Shown here: piece by piece, positions 60,118-64,000 of the stretch | Layout of the letters: the number at the start of each line of letters is the position of its first letter | Position numbering within the stretch: the stretch's first letter is position 1 | Assembly (NCBI GenBank): GCA_963728355.1 | Contig: CAVSJQ010000002.1 | Coordinates: 372,001 to 436,000, forward strand | Length of the DNA: 64,000 nt | Source of the DNA: Sva-07 sp963728355 | GTDB lineage: Bacteria > Actinomycetota > Acidimicrobiia > Acidimicrobiales > Ilumatobacteraceae | Direction: 5' to 3' | Made by a program: the position numbers and the translations under genes | The notes under the pieces: model-generated | What the model was told of the DNA's origin: nothing | Database searches by the model: none | What the model saw: the letters and a program-made list of their open reading frames with translations, nothing else

Positions 60118-62877
60118 GTGTTGAGCGTCGGCAAGGTCGGCCCTGCGAATGCGGGCTACTACCAGTCCGCGGTGGTGCGAGGGGCTGAGGACTACTACGC
60201 CGGTGACGGCGACGCCCCCGGCCGTTGGGTCGGTCGCGCGGATCTGGTGGGTGCTGTCGCCGGCAGTCTGGCGACTGCCGTTGACGCCCGGCTGTTGTTG
60301 GAGGCCAAAGCCGCCCCCGACGGCACCCGGCTCGGCAAGACGAACGTGACGGAGCGTTCGGTGACGGCGTTCGATCTGACGTTCTCGGCACCGAAGTCGG
60401 TGAGCGTGCTGTACGCGCTCGGCGACGCCCGGGAGGTGGCTGCGGTCGAGGCGGCGCACACTGCGGCGGTGTTGCAGTCGGTCGCGTCGCTGTCACCGCG
60501 AATTGCGTACACGCGGACCGGTCGTGCCGGTGTGGCGGTGGTGGATGCTGAGGGTGTGTTCGGGATCCGGTATCGGCATCGCACCAGTCGGGCGTTGGAT
60601 CCTCAGTTGCATGATCATGTGTTGATCTCCAACGCGGTGCGCACTTTGTCGGACGGTGAGTGGCGCACACTCGATGCTCGTGGTTTGTATCGGCAGGCGA
60701 AAGCGGCTGGTGTCGAGTATCAGACCCATCTGCGTGCCGGGCTACGTGCGTCGCTGGGGGTCGAGTTCGGTGAGGTCGATGGGAACGGTCAGGCTGACAT
60801 CGTCGGTATCGACGACACGGTGCTGGTCGAGTTCTCGACGCGTAGTGTGGACATCGAGACCGAACTCGACACCTGGGTGGCCGGCTTCCGCGAGCGTGAG
60901 GGTCGGCGACCGTCGCCGGTAGAGGTCGGCAAGGCGCACAAGACGATCACGCTCGCCACCCGCACTGCGAAACCCGCCGACGCTGGGTTGGCGACAGCGA
61001 CATTGCGTGCGGGTTGGCGTCAGCGTGCCGACGGCATCGTGGATGTCGAACGGATGCTCGCCACGGTGCTGGGCGGCCCCTCGCGCGCAGCGGTCAGTCG
61101 ACCGACAGTCGACGAGGTGCTCGAAGCCGTGGAGACCAAGCACGCACAGTGGGCGCAAGCGCAGTTGCTCGAAGAGATCGCCGCCCGCATCACCGGTCCC
61201 AACCCGGCCACGATCGCCAAGGTCATCGAGGCGGTGCGCTCCGAGGCGATGGGATCGGTCGGTGTCGTTGATCTGACACCACCTGCCGAGGCCGGTGACC
61301 GGCTGCGGGCATCAGATGGTCGCCCGGTGCATGTCCCACCGTCGGCGGTCCGTTACACGACCCGCCGTCATCTTGAGCGCGAGGTCGCGATCGTCGGCTG
61401 GGCTACTGCGCCTGACGCGGGCGAACACCGTGCCGTGACCGTCGACGAACAGCTCCTCGACGGATTGGATGACGGCCAAGTCGCCGCCATGGTGGCAATG
61501 CTGTCCGATCCGCGTGCCGTGATCACCGTGGTCGGCCCAGCCGGTGCCGGCAAGACCACCATGCTCGCCGCTGCGGTCACCTCATGGCACCGCGCAGGGA
61601 TCGGCGTGTTCGGTGTTGGTCCGTCAGCGACCGCCGCCCGACAGCTTCGAGACGGTGCCGGGACCGTGGCGGACACATTGCACAAACTCGTCTACGAACA
61701 CAGTCTCAAAGAGGCCGCCGGACGCGGCCCCGCCGATGCGATTTGGGATCTGCCGGCAGGTTCGGTGGTCATCATCGACGAAAGCGGCATGGTCGACACC
61801 CGACTCCTCTACGACTACGCGCGGATCGCACAAGCGAAACAGTGGCGAACGGTGCTGGTTGGTGATCACCGCCAACTCGACCCGGTTGATGCCGGTGGCA
61901 TGTTCGCCGAACTCGTCCACGATCCCGACGTCACCACCGTCGAGCTCGACACCCTCCACCGGTTTGAAGACGACTGGGAAGCCGATGCATCTCTGCTGTT
62001 GCGAGACGGCGACCACGCTGCAATCGGTCTCTACGACGCGCACGAACGAATCCACGGCCACCTCGACCACGCCGCGGCAGTCGACGCTGTGGCCGACGCC
62101 GCCTATGTCGGGTTGGTCGAGGGACGAGACGTGCTCGTGATGGCACCAACCAATGCTGTCGTCGACGAGCTGAACGCCACGCTCACCGAACGACTGCTCG
62201 CAGCCGAGCGCCTCGACGCCGCCGACGAGATCAACATCGCCGGATGCGTGTTCTATCCGGGCCAGCCCGTGGTGACGCGAGCCAACAACCGCACCCTTCG
62301 ATATGGATCGGGCGAGTGGGTTCGCAACGGCGACCGCTGGACCGTGAACGCCGGCACCCGTGACGAGCTGTACCTCACCAATCTCGTCACGGGCGATCCG
62401 CTCGCTCTGCCGGCCGAGTACGTCGCAGCCGGCAACGTCACCGTCAACTACGCGTCGACAATTCATCGGGCCCAAGGCGCGACGGTGGACGAAGCACACT
62501 TGATCGTCAACGACCGCACCAACAACCGACAGCTCTACGTCGCTGCCACCCGGGGACGGAAGGCCAACCACATCCACACCACACCCCCAGCGTTCGATCC
62601 CGACCAACACGGCCCCGCCCGCAGGCACCAGGACTGGACGCCCCGTGATGCCGTTGCTGCTGCGCTGGACAAGCAGCCCGACGCAACCAGCGCAATCGCC
62701 CGCCGGCGCCAACTCCGCGAACTGGTCAACTACTCGCGTGGACAGAGTCGAAGAGAACAGGTCAACCAAGGAGATCGTCCGTACCTGACAGGCAACAGTT
62801 CCGACCAGGCAGCGGCAACCGCCGAACGACTCCGGCATTTCAGGATCAAGCGAAACGGCCAATCCCTCGGCCGCTGA
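60118..62877 (+). CDS. MobF-family relaxase/helicase (TraA/TrwC-like)
   Basis: A 919-residue conjugative relaxase. The N-terminal TrwC domain starts MLSVGKVGPANAGYYQSAVVRGAEDYYAG with the catalytic tyrosines. It has TAFDLTFSAPKSVSVLYALGD and the metal-binding H165 and H167 in DPQLHDHVLISN (HUH motif). The C-terminal RecD-like helicase has Walker A GPAGAGKTT (residues 473-481), Walker B VVIIDESGMVD, GDHRQLDPVDAGG and the final motif YASTIHRAQGATVDEAHL. It would nick at oriT and unwind DNA for transfer. Starts with GTG. No coupling protein or type IV secretion genes are in the window, so the element is mobilizable at most, or a remnant. Confidence 0.93.
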   Translation: MLSVGKVGPANAGYYQSAVVRGAEDYYAGDGDAPGRWVGRADLVGAVAGSLATAVDARLLLEAKAAPDGTRLGKTNVTERSVTAFDLTFSAPKSVSVLYALGDAREVAAVEAAHTAAVLQSVASLSPRIAYTRTGRAGVAVVDAEGVFGIRYRHRTSRALDPQLHDHVLISNAVRTLSDGEWRTLDARGLYRQAKAAGVEYQTHLRAGLRASLGVEFGEVDGNGQADIVGIDDTVLVEFSTRSVDIETELDTWVAGFREREGRRPSPVEVGKAHKTITLATRTAKPADAGLATATLRAGWRQRADGIVDVERMLATVLGGPSRAAVSRPTVDEVLEAVETKHAQWAQAQLLEEIAARITGPNPATIAKVIEAVRSEAMGSVGVVDLTPPAEAGDRLRASDGRPVHVPPSAVRYTTRRHLEREVAIVGWATAPDAGEHRAVTVDEQLLDGLDDGQVAAMVAMLSDPRAVITVVGPAGAGKTTMLAAAVTSWHRAGIGVFGVGPSATAARQLRDGAGTVADTLHKLVYEHSLKEAAGRGPADAIWDLPAGSVVIIDESGMVDTRLLYDYARIAQAKQWRTVLVGDHRQLDPVDAGGMFAELVHDPDVTTVELDTLHRFEDDWEADASLLLRDGDHAAIGLYDAHERIHGHLDHAAAVDAVADAAYVGLVEGRDVLVMAPTNAVVDELNATLTERLLAAERLDAADEINIAGCVFYPGQPVVTRANNRTLRYGSGEWVRNGDRWTVNAGTRDELYLTNLVTGDPLALPAEYVAAGNVTVNYASTIHRAQGATVDEAHLIVNDRTNNRQLYVAATRGRKANHIHTTPPAFDPDQHGPARRHQDWTPRDAVAAALDKQPDATSAIARRRQLRELVNYSRGQSRREQVNQGDRPYLTGNSSDQAAATAERLRHFRIKRNGQSLGR

Positions 62878-63435
62878 ACCACCTCGACCGGCGAGGACCA
62901 AACCGTGAGATTATGCAGTGCCCCGTTCGCTGCATAGGGCGACCGACTTCGCCGGCGATGCGGCGCGAGCGAGAGCGTCTCGCGACGGGATTATCGCTCG
63001 GGTCTCGGCTCGTCCTGACCGAGCGATACGTGTAGCCGTTAGCGCGCGGTCTCGGGTGCGATGCAGCAGCGGCGATATGGAGCGGGTGACGGCCCCGAGA
63101 CCGGTTAGCGGGACGGACCGGACTGCAACGACCTCACAAGTCGGGCTGTTCATCTCCGGTTCGTCATCGCACTTCGTCAATTCTTGGGCGGCAACGTCGC
63201 GACGTACTCGAGACTGAGGTCGATCCACTTGAGTAGCGCGTGAGTAGTCGCCACATTGCTGGCGCTGACGCGTAGCCAGCCTCGCATTTGGCGGCCTCGC
63301 ATCACGGCGAGTTCCGCTGCCCCTGATTGACTTCGTGGTCCGCGACGTCAGGCTCGATCCGAACCATCAATCCGCCTTTGCCGCTGGCGACAGCTGCCAC
63401 AGCAGCCAGCTCGCAGTAGCCGGGACACCACGGAC
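62878..63435. other. 558-bp region without a confident gene
   Basis: Apart from the inverted repeat at 62912 I see no supported feature. A frame of about 99 codons (62918-63217) is Arg/Ser/Ala-rich without family features. Confidence 0.45.
62912..62936. repeat. Inverted repeat after the relaxase gene
   Basis: TATGCAG (62912-62918) and CTGCATA (62930-62936) form a perfect 7-base stem around an 11-base loop, 34 bases after the relaxase stop. It may be a terminator or part of a transfer-related site. Confidence 0.4.
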
Positions 63436-63870
63436 ATCCCGCCAGTGTTCGACGGAAGATGCGAGTGGCTCATCGCCAACGAGGTCGTGTCCGCAGAGGT
63501 AGTCCGGCGTAATCGTCGTGTTGCCGAGGCGGCTCTGCGGCCGTGGACCCCGGTGTTCATCCATGGCGACCTGCAGATTGTCAATGTCTTTGTCGACGGT
63601 GACGAGTTGAGCGGCGTCCTCGACTGGTCCGAGAGCGGTCAGGGCGACGCGACGTACGACCTCGCCACGCTGACGCTCGCTCACGAGGAGCACCTCGACG
63701 ATGTCATCGCCGGATATGGCGGTGAGGTCGACATCGACGTGATTCGGGCCTACTGGTCGCTGCGGGGTCTGATGTCGACCCGATGGCTCGCGGAGCACGG
63801 GTACGGCGCACCGGCAAACATTCCCAGAGGTCGCCGTGCTCAACTCGACGGCCGACAGTCATTACCACGT
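63436..63870 (+). pseudogene. Broken aminoglycoside-phosphotransferase-family protein
   Basis: The frame from 63436 encodes the catalytic half of an APH/choline-kinase-type phosphotransferase: FDGRCEWLIANEVV, the catalytic loop PVFIHGDLQIVNVFVDGDELSGVLDW and the metal-binding SGQGDATYDLATLTLAHEEH, then RAYWSLRGLMSTRWLAEHGYG. The ATP-binding N-terminal lobe is absent upstream. Near 63823 the family-like C-terminus (PEVAVLNS) continues in another frame. It is therefore both 5'-truncated and frameshifted. It has the HGD-x4-N and DW-x6-D residues but is unlikely to be active. Substrate not inferable. Confidence 0.7.
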
Positions 63871-64000
63871 GCGGTCCGAGGGTCTCGGCATTCCCAAGAC
63901 GTCCACTCGCGAGCCGCCCAGCGACCCGGACTATGAGTTCTTCGGCGCAGGTCCCCGTGTCGTTCAGCGCCACCAATCGCCGGTTCGGCGCGCGCCCATC

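Larger units (their letters stand above)
59049..62877. mobile_element. Putative integrated mobilizable element (boundaries unknown)
   Basis: The orphan antitoxin, excisionase-like protein and MobF relaxase lie together in an accessory stretch with large gene-free gaps on both sides and a broken phosphotransferase beyond. No integrase or direct-repeat ends were found in the window, so the limits given are only the outer genes. Confidence 0.4.

Noticed and set aside
62918..63217. Small 99-codon gene after the relaxase
   Set aside because: Arg/Ser/Ala-rich translation without family features or ribosome site.

Overview
The window is GC-rich throughout and has dense G/C third-codon positions, many GTG starts and frequent ATGA stop/start overlaps. 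It also carries a furA-katG pair, an F420-type luciferase-like oxidoreductase, a WS/DGAT acyltransferase, a DUF222/HNH (13E12-type) gene and a mycothiol-enzyme-like DinB protein. Together these indicate a high-GC actinobacterium. An Acidimicrobiia (Ilumatobacter-like) chromosome is my guess, not something the sequence proves. I saw no rRNA, tRNA or CRISPR array.

Layout. 1-5.5 kb: the end of an AMP-binding/carrier/acyltransferase fusion, then a ferric-iron ABC importer (lipoprotein, permease, ATPase) behind a DtxR-like palindrome. 5.5-10.2 kb: a P2-type cation ATPase and a ThrE-type amino-acid exporter. 10.3-20.5 kb: an alpha-glucan/trehalose block with two GH13 enzymes, PEP synthase, a HAD/trehalose-phosphatase fusion and a divergent GH65 phosphorylase. 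20.6-25.2 kb: furA-katG, then a MarR regulator with an MFS exporter. 25.2-26.2 kb: a decayed ISL3 transposase lodged inside one copy of a dispersed nested palindrome; all the copies I found lie between 5.5 and 26.2 kb. 26.3-30.7 kb: a tightly coupled minus-strand operon of WS/DGAT, an acyl-ACP-reductase-like protein with a long extra N-terminus, and an SDR, readable as a wax-ester pathway. 31-42 kb: an extradiol dioxygenase, hydrolases, a P1B-type metal ATPase with a hemerythrin tail, three TetR regulators (one frameshifted), a GNAT enzyme and an HNH protein. 42-48.5 kb: gene remnants, a lipoprotein/ECF sigma/anti-sigma operon with a candidate ECF promoter, small NTF2-fold proteins, an LLM oxidoreductase and a GAF-nucleotidyl cyclase. 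48.5-57.6 kb: an amidohydrolase and a ROK-controlled sugar ABC importer with its oxidoreductase and isomerase/epimerase. 58-64 kb: an accessory tract with a DUF433/DUF5615 toxin-antitoxin pair, an orphan antitoxin, an excisionase-like protein, a MobF relaxase and a broken phosphotransferase.

How the parts connect. Iron handling (importer, FurA, the hemerythrin ATPase) and peroxide defence (KatG) fit together. The glycan block could interconvert trehalose, maltose and glucose 1-phosphate, with PEP synthase supplying gluconeogenic carbon. The wax-ester operon would turn acyl-ACP into aldehyde, then alcohol, then ester as a storage lipid. The ROK cluster is a self-contained sugar or cyclitol uptake and oxidation unit. 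The last 6 kb looks like a partly eroded integrated mobilizable element.
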